Below, one piece after another: positions 14,875-22,022 of a DNA stretch of 31,998 nucleotides. The notes under the pieces were generated by a model. The model was not told the DNA's origin. It did no database searches and saw only the letters and a program-made list of their open reading frames with translations. This DNA comes from JAKJBL01 sp964461335 (GTDB lineage: Bacteria; Bacillota; Clostridia; Christensenellales; CAG-138). A program made the translations under genes and the position numbers. The stretch covers positions 1 to 31,998 of the forward strand of contig CAYWTY010000015.1 of assembly GCA_964461335.1 (NCBI GenBank), written 5' to 3'. How positions within the stretch are numbered: the stretch's first letter is position 1; each line of letters starts with the position of its first letter.

Positions 14875-14967
14875 GAGTGGATATTCAGCTTGTCTTAATA
14901 CAAGGTGAATTTACTTAAGCGCATGCACAGCTTTAGTAAAAGTACAGCGCAAGGGAGAAACCGAGCC

Positions 14968-16086
14968 ATGGAGGTTCGAAAACGCAGGCTCGCAAAGATG
15001 AAGCGCAGGGTCGTAGCACGCTTGCTGCTGCTTTTTATTTTTGTGCTGCTTTTTGTGTTCGGCGTTGTTGCTGCAATCTTCCTTATACGAAAAAGCGCAA
15101 TGCGCGAGGCTGCGCTAACAAAGCTTCCGTTTTCATCTTCTTCAAATCATGTGTTTACAGGGAGCGGCTTCCTCTACTTAAGCGAGGGCATGCTAAATTA
15201 TGACGATTTAACAAACGAAAAGTATGACTATTATGCACCTGTTTCTGCTTTAGCAAGTTCTGTGCGCCTTAGTGCAAGCGAGTCAATTCATGCGCTTTAC
15301 AATGAAGGCGCTCTTAAAATCATTGGCGCTGCAAACGCTGCTGAGTTTACAGGCACGCTTTTAAGCACAGCCTCAGGCAATGAACATGTTGCTGCGCTTT
15401 GCGTAGATGAGCTTGGCAAGGAAAGTATTCAGGTTTTTACAGCTTCAGGAGAAATAATAGACCAGCTTACATATGCAGGCCAGTTCATACTTGAATACGG
15501 CTTTTATACAGTTGGCGAAGAATACCTCTATGTGCTTACGCTATCTCTTGAAAGCGGAGTTCCGCTTTCAACAATTACAGTTTACGATATGACAAACAGG
15601 TCAACAAGCGGTATAATGCAGGTTCAAAACCAGCTCCTTGAAGGGATTTATTTTACACCGGGGAGCATTTTTGCTTCAGGTACAAACCAGCTTATTCGCT
15701 ACGGCCTGCCCGGGAACCGCGAAAGCTACCGCGAAATGGTTTACGGGTGGAAAGTCATTGATTTTGAAGCTGCACAAACTCCGAGCTTTTTGCTTACGCC
15801 TAGAAACTTTGAAACACCTGGCACAGTTAAGCTTATTTCATTAAAAGAAGCTGAGGTTGCACAAGCGAGCGCAAGGCTCTTCCAGCTGCCTGCAGGCACA
15901 ATAGGCGCGTTTATTATGGGAGGGAAGCTTGTTGCTATAACTGAGAACGGCTATACTCAATATGGCGCAGCAAAGGGCGAAGTAAGCCGCACATTTAATA
16001 TAAAAGCGGAGTCTGCAGAAAAGCTCAACTCAACCAGCCTGCTTATAAAAAGCGGGGAAAGCATGTATTTGCTCAAGGTTGCCTAA
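14968..16086 (+). CDS. Membrane-anchored DUF5711-like protein with predicted beta-propeller-type exterior
   Basis: A 372-aa protein. A very basic N-terminus (KRRLAKMKRRVVAR) precedes one transmembrane helix at about 20-42; the remaining 330 residues are predicted outside the cell. They consist of repeated short strands (motifs such as YLYVLTLS, TITVYDMTN, LIRYGLPG), suggestive of a beta-propeller, which fits the DUF5711 family of Clostridia (unknown function). The ATG at 14968 is preferred because AAGGGAG lies 10 nt upstream; the in-frame GTG at 14905 and ATG at 14923 lack spaced ribosome binding sites. It is followed by cvpA after 16 nt, a linkage suggesting a shared envelope role. Confidence 0.65.
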   Translation: MEVRKRRLAKMKRRVVARLLLLFIFVLLFVFGVVAAIFLIRKSAMREAALTKLPFSSSSNHVFTGSGFLYLSEGMLNYDDLTNEKYDYYAPVSALASSVRLSASESIHALYNEGALKIIGAANAAEFTGTLLSTASGNEHVAALCVDELGKESIQVFTASGEIIDQLTYAGQFILEYGFYTVGEEYLYVLTLSLESGVPLSTITVYDMTNRSTSGIMQVQNQLLEGIYFTPGSIFASGTNQLIRYGLPGNRESYREMVYGWKVIDFEAAQTPSFLLTPRNFETPGTVKLISLKEAEVAQASARLFQLPAGTIGAFIMGGKLVAITENGYTQYGAAKGEVSRTFNIKAESAEKLNSTSLLIKSGESMYLLKVA

Positions 16087-16102
16087 GCTTTGGAGGTATA
16101 GG

Positions 16103-16804
16103 GTGAATTTTGTTGATATAGGGGTACTTCTCATTTTTGCCTTCTTTTTGCTTGCAGGGTGGTACCGCGGCTTTTTCTATACCCTGCTCTCGCTTGGCGC
16201 ATATACGCTCTCATGCGCGCTTGCTTTGCTACTTATGCCTGTTGCTTCAACCTTAGTAAAAAACAATGCAACGCTTTATACAATGGCGCTTTATTATGCT
16301 GAAGGCGAGGAGCTTGTGCGCGATGTGGAGCTTTCTAAAACTGCAATTTCTTCCCTAAGCTCAGAACAGCTTTTAGGTGTAATGGAAAGTGCTGAGCTGC
16401 CCATTCCTATGGGCAGCCGCATAAGCGAAAACATTGCGCGTGAGGCGTTTTCAAAAGACGGCTTAACAACGCTTGGCGAATATTTTAACCAAACGATTGT
16501 AAACGTGTTTATAAACATACTTTGTGTGCTGCTTGTATTTGTTGTACTTAGGCTGATTTTAACGTTTGTAATTAACCTTATTGACTATGCGCGTGATGGC
16601 TACCCTGTGCTTTCGGGTGCAGATGGGCTTGTAGGCGCGTGCTTTGGGCTTATACGCGGCTTTTTGGCGCTTTATATGCTCTTTCTGCTTGCGCCTGTTG
16701 CGCTTACTGTTATGCCTAGCACTAAGGATTATATGGACGCCTCATATTTCGGCTCGTTTTTCTATAACTCGAATTTCATCTTAAGGCTTATTAGCGGCAG
16801 CTAA
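16103..16804 (+). CDS. cvpA: CvpA-family membrane protein
   Basis: A 233-aa protein of the CvpA (colicin V production) family, which has four membrane segments. The opening NFVDIGVLLIFAFFLLAGW followed by YRGFF is the family signature; hydrophobic segments are at about 5-25, 28-52, 135-160 and 178-205. CvpA homologues are needed for envelope robustness in several bacteria; the mechanism is unsettled. Start is GTG at 16103, with TGGAGG 6 nt upstream; upstream in-frame triplets inside the previous gene lack such a site. The downstream neighbour is convergent and no clear terminator hairpin lies in the 60-bp gap. Confidence 0.88.
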   Translation: MNFVDIGVLLIFAFFLLAGWYRGFFYTLLSLGAYTLSCALALLLMPVASTLVKNNATLYTMALYYAEGEELVRDVELSKTAISSLSSEQLLGVMESAELPIPMGSRISENIAREAFSKDGLTTLGEYFNQTIVNVFINILCVLLVFVVLRLILTFVINLIDYARDGYPVLSGADGLVGACFGLIRGFLALYMLFLLAPVALTVMPSTKDYMDASYFGSFFYNSNFILRLISGS

Positions 16805-16864
16805 GGGATGCTTATTAAATGAGGAGCGATTGCTTGGCTCTATATTAGAATAAATCAGCCTTCA

Positions 16865-17374
16865 CTAAAATAACTTAAACACAGCCTGATTAAACCAGCT
16901 ATACCCAAGGTCAAGCCCGGAAAACACATTAAGCGCACCAAGGAGACCTACAAGCACCCAAATAAGCGCTAAAGCGCATACTGCAAGCAGCGCGTTTACA
17001 ATAGCTGTATAGCGCTTTGGCACTTTTATTTGCGCTTCTTCTGTTGGCTTGGGTTCTTTAGTTTTGCTTTTAGTATCCGCTTTGTTTAATTCAGCTTCAT
17101 TTTCATCTATGCCGCCTGCAAGGCGCAAAAGCCGCACTTGTTTTGCTGTTAATGCATCAAGCCAGCCGTAAAGGTCGCCAATATATGGCCCGCGCGTTTT
17201 AATAAGCTGCAGCGCCTCACGAAACACAGCAACAACAACGCGCTTTGCTTCCTCTTTGTTGTGGGTTGTTTCATGCGCAATGCGGTATACGGTTTTGCTG
17301 TAACGGCAGTATAAGGTTTTAAACGCTTCTTTATCGCCCTGCTGGATACGCCGCATTAAAACAGAAAGATCCAT
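16865..17374 (-). CDS. Sigma-70 region-2-like protein with C-terminal membrane anchor
   Basis: A 169-aa protein whose first 75 residues resemble region 2 of ECF sigma factors (LMRRIQQGDKEAFKTLYCRY, then VYRIAHETTHNKEEAKRVVVAVF, matching the core-binding and -10-recognition helices). Region 4, needed for -35 recognition, is absent. Instead a charged Lys/Glu/Pro linker (about 95-118) leads to a hydrophobic helix at 124-148 and a short outer tail. It is therefore either a tethered, possibly inactive sigma paralogue or a regulator that uses the region-2 fold. GGGGTGA precedes the ATG and a good promoter lies upstream. No anti-sigma gene is adjacent; spoIID is divergent. Confidence 0.75.
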   Translation of the reverse strand: MDLSVLMRRIQQGDKEAFKTLYCRYSKTVYRIAHETTHNKEEAKRVVVAVFREALQLIKTRGPYIGDLYGWLDALTAKQVRLLRLAGGIDENEAELNKADTKSKTKEPKPTEEAQIKVPKRYTAIVNALLAVCALALIWVLVGLLGALNVFSGLDLGYSWFNQAVFKLF

Positions 17375-17389
17375 TGCGCTTCACCCCAT

Positions 17390-17419
17390 ATAATAAACTT
17401 GTAGCTGTATATTTGTCAT
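17390..17419 (-). promoter_or_regulatory. Promoter of the sigma-like gene
   Basis: On the minus strand ATGACA (17414-17419, 5/6), 18-bp spacer, TATTAT (17390-17395, 5/6). The leader would be very short, about 10-15 nt. Confidence 0.55.
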
Positions 17420-17502
17420 TTTACCATGCTTTAACTCTATATTCAAAGTAATTCGACAAATGCGGCCTGCTTTAGGGCTGCACATGAATTTAGGCGCACT
17501 CT

Positions 17503-17510
17503 CATACACT
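17503..17510 (+). promoter_or_regulatory. Possible sigma-E (mother-cell) -10 element of spoIID
   Basis: CATACACT matches the sporulation sigma-E -10 consensus CATACAnT. The expected -35 region (about 17482-17489) is only a weak match. Transcription would start near 17517, which fits the ATG at 17542 better than the ATG at 17521. spoIID belongs to the sigma-E regulon in B. subtilis. Confidence 0.4.
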
Positions 17511-17541
17511 TTTGTATCGCATGGTAAGGGCATGGTGCGCT

Positions 17542-18516
17542 ATGGTAAAATTAAATTGGAAGCGTCTATTATTTGCTGCGCTTTTGCTGCTTTTAATTCT
17601 GCTTCTTTTACGCGGGCTGCTGTTTTCGTGCAGGCAAAAAGAGGCGCCAGAGCAGCCTTTTGAGTATGAGTTTGAAGCTGAGCGCATGCTCTCACTTTAC
17701 CTCCATAGGGAGAGCAAGCTTGTTTCAATAGGGCTTGAGGAATACCTTGTGGGAGTTGTAGCTGCTGAAATGCCTGCATCTTTTAAAATCGAAGCCTTAA
17801 AAGCGCAGGCAGTTGCTGCTCGCACATATGCGCTTAGGAGGGTTTTAAAGGGCGGCTGTTCAAAAGAGGCAAACATCTGTTCTTCAAGCAGCTGCTGCCA
17901 AGCCTATAAAACAGATGCAGAGCTGAAAAAGACATGGGGCACAAAATATAAGGAAAACCTAAATAAAATCCGCGAGGCTGTAAAAAGCACAGAAGGCGAG
18001 GCGCTTTATTATAACGGGGAGCTTATTGAGGCGCTCTACCACGCTGCAAGCGGCGGATATACTGAGGATAGCGAAAATGTGTTCGCAGCAAAGCAGCCAT
18101 ACCTGCGCTCTGTAAAAAGCGAGAGCGAAACAGGCTCGAAAAACATTACATCAACAACGCGCCTTAGCCGCAAGGCATTTGTAAAAGCAGTAAACAGCGA
18201 GTGGTCGAGCGCAAAACTAAAGGCGTCCACATTGGAACGCCAAGTAAAAATAGTATCCCGCTTTGAAAGCGGCAGGGTTGAATGCATTAAGCTTGGAGGA
18301 GCGCAAGCAACAGGGCGCGAACTTAGGGGTCTTTTGGAGCTTAAGAGCGCATGGTTTACGCTTGAGTTTACAAAAACAGAAGCAATTTTCCACACACGCG
18401 GCTTTGGCCACGGCGTTGGCATGAGCCAAGCTGGTGCAAACGGCATGGCTAGTGAAGGCGCAAACTATAAAGCTATTTTAAGCCATTATTATACAGGAGC
18501 TACGATTTCACGTTAA
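17542..18516 (+). CDS. spoIID: Stage II sporulation protein D (SpoIID)
   Basis: A 324-aa lytic transglycosylase needed for septal peptidoglycan remodelling during engulfment. One transmembrane helix at about 8-28 anchors it; the SpoIID domain follows, with LEEYLVGVVAAEMPASF (catalytic Glu in AAEMP), AQAVAARTYALRR, a cysteine cluster (GGCSKEANICSSSSCCQAYK, consistent with the zinc site of clostridial SpoIID) and the closing GFGHGVGMSQAGANGMA. Length is normal. The ATG at 17542 is chosen because AAGGG at 17525-17529 and the putative sigma-E start lie upstream; the ATG at 17521 remains possible. It is convergent with the next gene, only 3 bp apart. Confidence 0.92.
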   Translation: MVKLNWKRLLFAALLLLLILLLLRGLLFSCRQKEAPEQPFEYEFEAERMLSLYLHRESKLVSIGLEEYLVGVVAAEMPASFKIEALKAQAVAARTYALRRVLKGGCSKEANICSSSSCCQAYKTDAELKKTWGTKYKENLNKIREAVKSTEGEALYYNGELIEALYHAASGGYTEDSENVFAAKQPYLRSVKSESETGSKNITSTTRLSRKAFVKAVNSEWSSAKLKASTLERQVKIVSRFESGRVECIKLGGAQATGRELRGLLELKSAWFTLEFTKTEAIFHTRGFGHGVGMSQAGANGMASEGANYKAILSHYYTGATISR

Positions 18517-18519
18517 GCA

Positions 18520-19482
18520 TTACTTGGGGTTCACCTTGCCAAAGCCGCTTATGCGCTGCGTAAGGCTTGGGCTTCCAGAATAGCTTACAATGCCTGTGCC
18601 TGAAATCACTACATCAAGCTTATCGCTAACATCTAATTCCACTTTGCCGCTGCCTGAAATAGCAAGCTTTGCCTGTTTTGCCTTTAGGCCGCTTGCATCT
18701 ACTTCGCCTAAGCCGCTTATTTTTATATCAAGCGTTTCCACATCTCCATAAAAGAAAAGGTTCCCTGTGCCGTAAATTGTAGCAGCAAGCGAATTTCTAG
18801 CAGATACGCTAATCGTGCTGCTGCCTGCACTTGTAATTGAAACTTTTTTTGATGCAAGCTCCTTTGCATTAAGGTTCGCTGCTCCTGAAACATTTATAGA
18901 AAGCGCATCTGTTTCGCCTATTAAAAGCACATCGCCAGCTCCGCCGATTTTTATATCTGTACTTTCTGTTTTAAGCTCCACTTCGCCCTTAACACTGCCA
19001 AACACATTAAAAACAAGCTTTTTAATTTCTAAGCTACCATCGCTTTCAAGCGCTACACTTGAATTAAGCTCCACATTTAGCTTTTCACCAGGAGGAAGGT
19101 AAACATCAAGCGCTAAAATATCCGAGCTGTAAAGGCGGCCGCGCTTTGCACTTACTTTAAGAGTGCTGTTATTGCCAACAAGCTTAAATTCGCGCAAAAT
19201 ATTGCTATCGGCTGTAAACATTGCTTTGCTGCTCGTGCTGTTATGGAATGTAAGGCGCAAAGGTGAAGAGCCTGGCGCAAGAAAAAGGTCTTCAACCACA
19301 ATTTTTTCAATCGCCTTATCAAAAGCAACTTCAGTTGAGGCTTCTGCACTGTCGCCATTAACAATAACAGGGAGCTTTAAGTGTTTTAGACCGGAGGTAA
19401 GGCTAAAATAACAGCCGCTTAAATACAGCGGTAAGCTTAGTAGAATTGCAAATGCCAAAAGGCGTACATAGCTGCGCTTCAT
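18520..19482 (-). CDS. Lipoprotein with GIN/DUF2807 beta-solenoid domain
   Basis: A 320-aa predicted lipoprotein with signal peptide and lipobox LSGC (Cys near residue 24). The mature part contains successive short strands with Ser/Gly turns (SINVSGAANLNA, VSITSAGSSTISV, LDIKISGLGEVDASG, LAISGSGKVELDV, DVVISGTGIVSYSG), the pattern of the DUF2807/GIN auto-transporter-head-like domain, predicted to form a right-handed beta-helix. The repeat unit is about 20 residues. Family function is unknown, sometimes associated with envelope stress regulators. TGGAGG lies 7 nt before the ATG. The gene follows rarD on the same strand but a terminator lies between them. Confidence 0.82.
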   Translation of the reverse strand: MKRSYVRLLAFAILLSLPLYLSGCYFSLTSGLKHLKLPVIVNGDSAEASTEVAFDKAIEKIVVEDLFLAPGSSPLRLTFHNSTSSKAMFTADSNILREFKLVGNNSTLKVSAKRGRLYSSDILALDVYLPPGEKLNVELNSSVALESDGSLEIKKLVFNVFGSVKGEVELKTESTDIKIGGAGDVLLIGETDALSINVSGAANLNAKELASKKVSITSAGSSTISVSARNSLAATIYGTGNLFFYGDVETLDIKISGLGEVDASGLKAKQAKLAISGSGKVELDVSDKLDVVISGTGIVSYSGSPSLTQRISGFGKVNPK

Positions 19483-19518
19483 GTTAAACCTCCATTTATT
19501 TTGTGTGCTAGTTTCTCT

Positions 19519-19550
19519 AATAAAATATGCTCCGGGTATTCCCGAAGCAT
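19519..19550 (-). terminator. Terminator downstream of rarD (may work on both strands)
   Basis: Arms ATGCT-C-CGGG (19527-19536) and CCCG-A-AGCAT (19541-19550) form a stem with one mismatch and a TATT loop. On the minus strand it is followed by ATTTTATT; on the plus strand by GTTTTTT. Confidence 0.75.
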
Positions 19551-19560
19551 GTTTTTTAAC

Positions 19561-20460
19561 TTAGCTGTTTTCTCCCTGCGCCTTAAGAAGCTTCTCAGAG
19601 CGTTCCTTGTGCAAAATCCCATATGTAAAAAGTATAAGCCCTGCCCAAATAAAGCCGAAGCTTATTATATCGGAAGTTGTAAACGGCTGCCCCATTAAAA
19701 GCACGCCAATAATAAGCATGAGCGTTGGGCTTATGTACTGCAAAAAGCCCACAGTTATAAACGGAAGGTCATTAACACCCTGTGAATAAAGTATAAGGGG
19801 CATTGCAGTTGCTGCTCCGCTTAAAACAATAGCTGCCCATTGCAAAAGGCTAAACGAGGCAAGCACGCTAAGCGTATTTGGCCAAATCAAGAAATACAAA
19901 ATTGTAAACGGCGCAAAAAGCAATGTTTCTATTGTTACGCTTACAAGCCCGTCAACAGCAGCAAAGCGCTTTAGTATGCCATAGCCTGCAAAAAGAAACG
20001 CGTGGCTTAGCGCAATATAGGGGAACTCACCGCATTGGAGCGTTACAAGCAGTACGCCTGCTGCAGCAAGAATAAGCGCGGATATTTCAAACTTGCCGCA
20101 GCTTTCACGGAAAACAAGCACACCAGCAACAAAAACAACGAGCGGGTTCATATAATAGCCAAGGCTTGCATCAAGCACATGGCCTGATATAATAGCCCAG
20201 ATGTATAAGCCCCAGTTTACTGTAATAACAATTGCAGATGGAACAAGAAACTTCATTTTGTTTTTGTCGCGAAGCGTTGTAAGCACCTCTGGGAGCCTTT
20301 TTTTTGCTGCAAGCACAATAAGCGTAGTAATTACAGCAAAGAAAATGCGGCACGCAAGTATAAAGATTGCGTTAACACCATGGAAAATATCCCAGAAAAG
20401 CGGAAGCACGCCCCAAAGCGCAAATGCGAAAAACACAAGAAAGAGACTTTTTTTATTCAT
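19561..20460 (-). CDS. rarD: RarD/EamA-family drug/metabolite transporter
   Basis: A 299-aa inner-membrane protein with ten predicted helices of the EamA/DMT superfamily. The start (MNKKSLFLVFFAFALWGVLPLFW), the VNWGLYIWAI and GYYMNPLVVFVAG motifs, and GFLQYISPTLMLIIGVLL near the C-terminus are typical of the RarD subfamily. Substrate is unknown. The ATG at 20460 is preferred to a TTG 18 nt upstream; its ribosome binding site (AGTAGG) is modest. It is transcribed divergently from murG from an overlapping promoter pair and ends in a hairpin terminator. Confidence 0.9.
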   Translation of the reverse strand: MNKKSLFLVFFAFALWGVLPLFWDIFHGVNAIFILACRIFFAVITTLIVLAAKKRLPEVLTTLRDKNKMKFLVPSAIVITVNWGLYIWAIISGHVLDASLGYYMNPLVVFVAGVLVFRESCGKFEISALILAAAGVLLVTLQCGEFPYIALSHAFLFAGYGILKRFAAVDGLVSVTIETLLFAPFTILYFLIWPNTLSVLASFSLLQWAAIVLSGAATAMPLILYSQGVNDLPFITVGFLQYISPTLMLIIGVLLMGQPFTTSDIISFGFIWAGLILFTYGILHKERSEKLLKAQGENS

Positions 20461-20511
20461 TGTTAACCTACTTTGCAAAGATATACGCCAAAATTTCGAG
20501 CCTACCCGTTT

Positions 20512-20545
20512 ATTGTAGCACAGAGCTTGTGTTATGTGCTATACT
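20512..20545. promoter_or_regulatory. Overlapping face-to-face promoters for murG and rarD within an inverted repeat
   Basis: A perfect 7-bp inverted repeat, TAGCACA (20516-20522) and TGTGCTA (20535-20541), is centred here. For murG the elements are AGCACA (20517-20522), 17 bp, TATACT (20540-20545). For rarD on the other strand they are AGCACA (20535-20540), 17 bp, TACAAT (20512-20517). Each -10 is 5/6; the -35 boxes are weak (3/6). Confidence 0.5.
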
Positions 20546-20626
20546 CTCTTTTGCATATGCTTTGTTAAAAAGCAATGGCAAGGCATATACTTAAACTTGA
20601 TAAACCCGTTTTAAGGAGGATGCTTT

Positions 20627-21688
20627 TTGGCAACAGCTGTCTTTACAGGCGGAGGTACTGCAGGGCATGTAACGCCGAATATTGCGCTTATGAACAGGCT
20701 TTTAAGCGAAGGCTTCAAAATCAGCTATATTGGCTCAAAAGGCGGGTTTGAAGAAGAGCTTATAAAGGCGCTCTGCATACCCTATTACGGCATAAGCACA
20801 GGCAAGCTAAGGCGCTATGCAAGCTTAAAAAACATTAGCGACTTTTTTAATGTAATAGCAGGTATAAGAGAAGCGCGAAAACTCATGCTTAAGCTTAAGC
20901 CTGATGTGTTGTTTTCAAAAGGCGGCTATGTCAGTGTGCCGGTTGTGTTGGGTGCAAAAGGCATCTGCCCTATTGTTTGCCACGAATCCGACTATTCCCC
21001 AGGGCTTAGCACAAAGGTTGCAGCCTGCTATGCTAAAACCATGTGCGTAAGTTTTCAAGATACCCTGGGTATGCTAAAGCGTGAAGCTGTGTTTACAGGC
21101 ACACCCATTAGGCCTGAGCTTTATAATGGCAATGTAGGTGCAGGCAGGGCATTATGCGGCTTTAGCGGCGAAAAGCCTGTGCTGCTCGTAATTGGCGGAA
21201 GCCAAGGAAGTCAGGCAATAAACGAAGCGTTAAGCAGCGCCCTAAAAGCGCTTTTAAAGCAATTTGACATAGCGCATATTTGCGGCAAAGGCAAGCTATG
21301 CAATATTGCCCCCTTAAAGGGCTATGTGCAGTTTGAATATGTAAGAGATGGGCTTAAGGATTTGCTCTCAATGGCGAGTATAGTACTCTCGCGTGCAGGC
21401 GCAAACACAATTTTTGAACTCCTCGCCTTAAAGAAGCCGAGTCTCTTAATACCTCTGCCTTCAAGCTCGAGCAGGGGCGACCAGCTTCAAAACGCCGCAT
21501 ATTTTGAAAAGAAGGGCTTTTCAAAGGTGCTTCTCCAAGAAGACTTAAATGAGCAAAGCTTAATAAATGCGCTAAGCTCGCTCTACCTTGAAAGGGAGCG
21601 CTATATAAAGAGTATGTCCGCGTGTAAAAATGCAGATGGTACAGAGGCAGTGCTAAATGAAATCCGCAAAGCTGTAAAAAAGCCGTAA
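20627..21688 (+). CDS. murG: MurG N-acetylglucosaminyltransferase (lipid II synthesis)
   Basis: A 353-aa membrane-associated GT28 glycosyltransferase that adds GlcNAc to lipid I to make lipid II. Seen are GGGTAGHVTPN (8-18), KLKPDVLFSKGGYVSVPVV, HESDYSPGLSTKVA, GGSQGSQAIN (the UDP-GlcNAc-binding loop) and SRAGANTIFELLALKKPSLLIPLP. The HESD...PGL form is the one usual in Clostridia, where other bacteria have HEQN..PG. The start is TTG at 20627, set by AAGGAGG 7 nt upstream; no ATG fits. The gene is outside any dcw cluster. A separate strong promoter and T-box follow, so metG is not dependent on it. Confidence 0.95.
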   Translation: MATAVFTGGGTAGHVTPNIALMNRLLSEGFKISYIGSKGGFEEELIKALCIPYYGISTGKLRRYASLKNISDFFNVIAGIREARKLMLKLKPDVLFSKGGYVSVPVVLGAKGICPIVCHESDYSPGLSTKVAACYAKTMCVSFQDTLGMLKREAVFTGTPIRPELYNGNVGAGRALCGFSGEKPVLLVIGGSQGSQAINEALSSALKALLKQFDIAHICGKGKLCNIAPLKGYVQFEYVRDGLKDLLSMASIVLSRAGANTIFELLALKKPSLLIPLPSSSSRGDQLQNAAYFEKKGFSKVLLQEDLNEQSLINALSSLYLERERYIKSMSACKNADGTEAVLNEIRKAVKKP

Positions 21689-21700
21689 GCTTAGTGAGAC

Positions 21701-21729
21701 TTGACAAATTTAGCCTCTGCTTATACAAT
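21701..21729 (+). promoter_or_regulatory. Strong promoter of the metG T-box transcript
   Basis: Perfect TTGACA (21701-21706), 17-bp spacer, TACAAT (21724-21729). Transcription should begin near 21736, just before the T-box structure. Confidence 0.85.
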
Positions 21730-21739
21730 TAGCTAAATT

Positions 21740-21991
21740 GAATCCCGACTTTTTGTCGGAGGCGATGAAGGAAAGAGTACGCGCAATTTGCTGCATAAAG
21801 AGAGCTGTGCAAAACTGCTGAAAGCACAGCGCAGGCTATGTGCGGAACATGGCTCCTAAGCCCCTTTTGCCGAAAGCGACTGCCTTTAAGCAGAGCGGGT
21901 CAGCGCCCGATACAGCGCGAACTTTATAAGCCCCAAAGCGGGGGAAGTAGGGTGGTACCACGTCGCAACGCGTCGTCCCTTGGGATGGCGC
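21740..21991 (+). promoter_or_regulatory. Methionine-specific T-box leader
   Basis: The leader carries the stem I signature GATGAAGGAAAGAGTA (21764-21779 region) and the conserved T-box AGGGTGGTACCACG (21949-21962 region), which pairs with the uncharged tRNA acceptor end. On the 3' side of stem I, GGAAC-ATG-GCTCC places ATG (21849-21851) in the specifier position, opposite GGAG at its base, predicting tRNA-Met recognition. This agrees with metG as the regulated gene: uncharged tRNA-Met should favour antitermination. Confidence 0.93.
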
Positions 21992-22004
21992 TTATTTATT
22001 TTTT
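21970..22004 (+). terminator. T-box attenuator terminator before metG
   Basis: GCGTCGTCCC and GGGATGGCGC pair over 10 bp (two G-U) with a TT loop, followed by TTATTTATTTTTT. The 5' arm is the sequence that would alternatively join the T-box antiterminator. Confidence 0.85.
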
Positions 22005-22022
22005 GACATCAAGGAGGCGCAA

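Larger units (their letters stand above)
14353..14967. other. Long AT-rich non-coding interval
   Basis: About 600 bp without a supportable gene. It holds the tandem 12-mer and DnaA boxes at 14481-14540, inverted repeats TGTTCA/TGAACA (14577-14582 with 14598-14603) and ATAAGC/GCTTAT (14612-14617 with 14629-14634), AT-rich stretches around 14760-14850, and a promoter near 14845-14874. A minus-strand reading frame over the DnaA boxes lacks a ribosome binding site. No tRNA, tmRNA, RNase P or SRP RNA signature was recognised. Confidence 0.7.

Noticed and set aside
21745..21759. CCGAC-TTTTT-GTCGG hairpin just after the metG promoter
   Set aside because: The T run is in the loop, not after the stem, so it is not a terminator; treated as part of the T-box leader.
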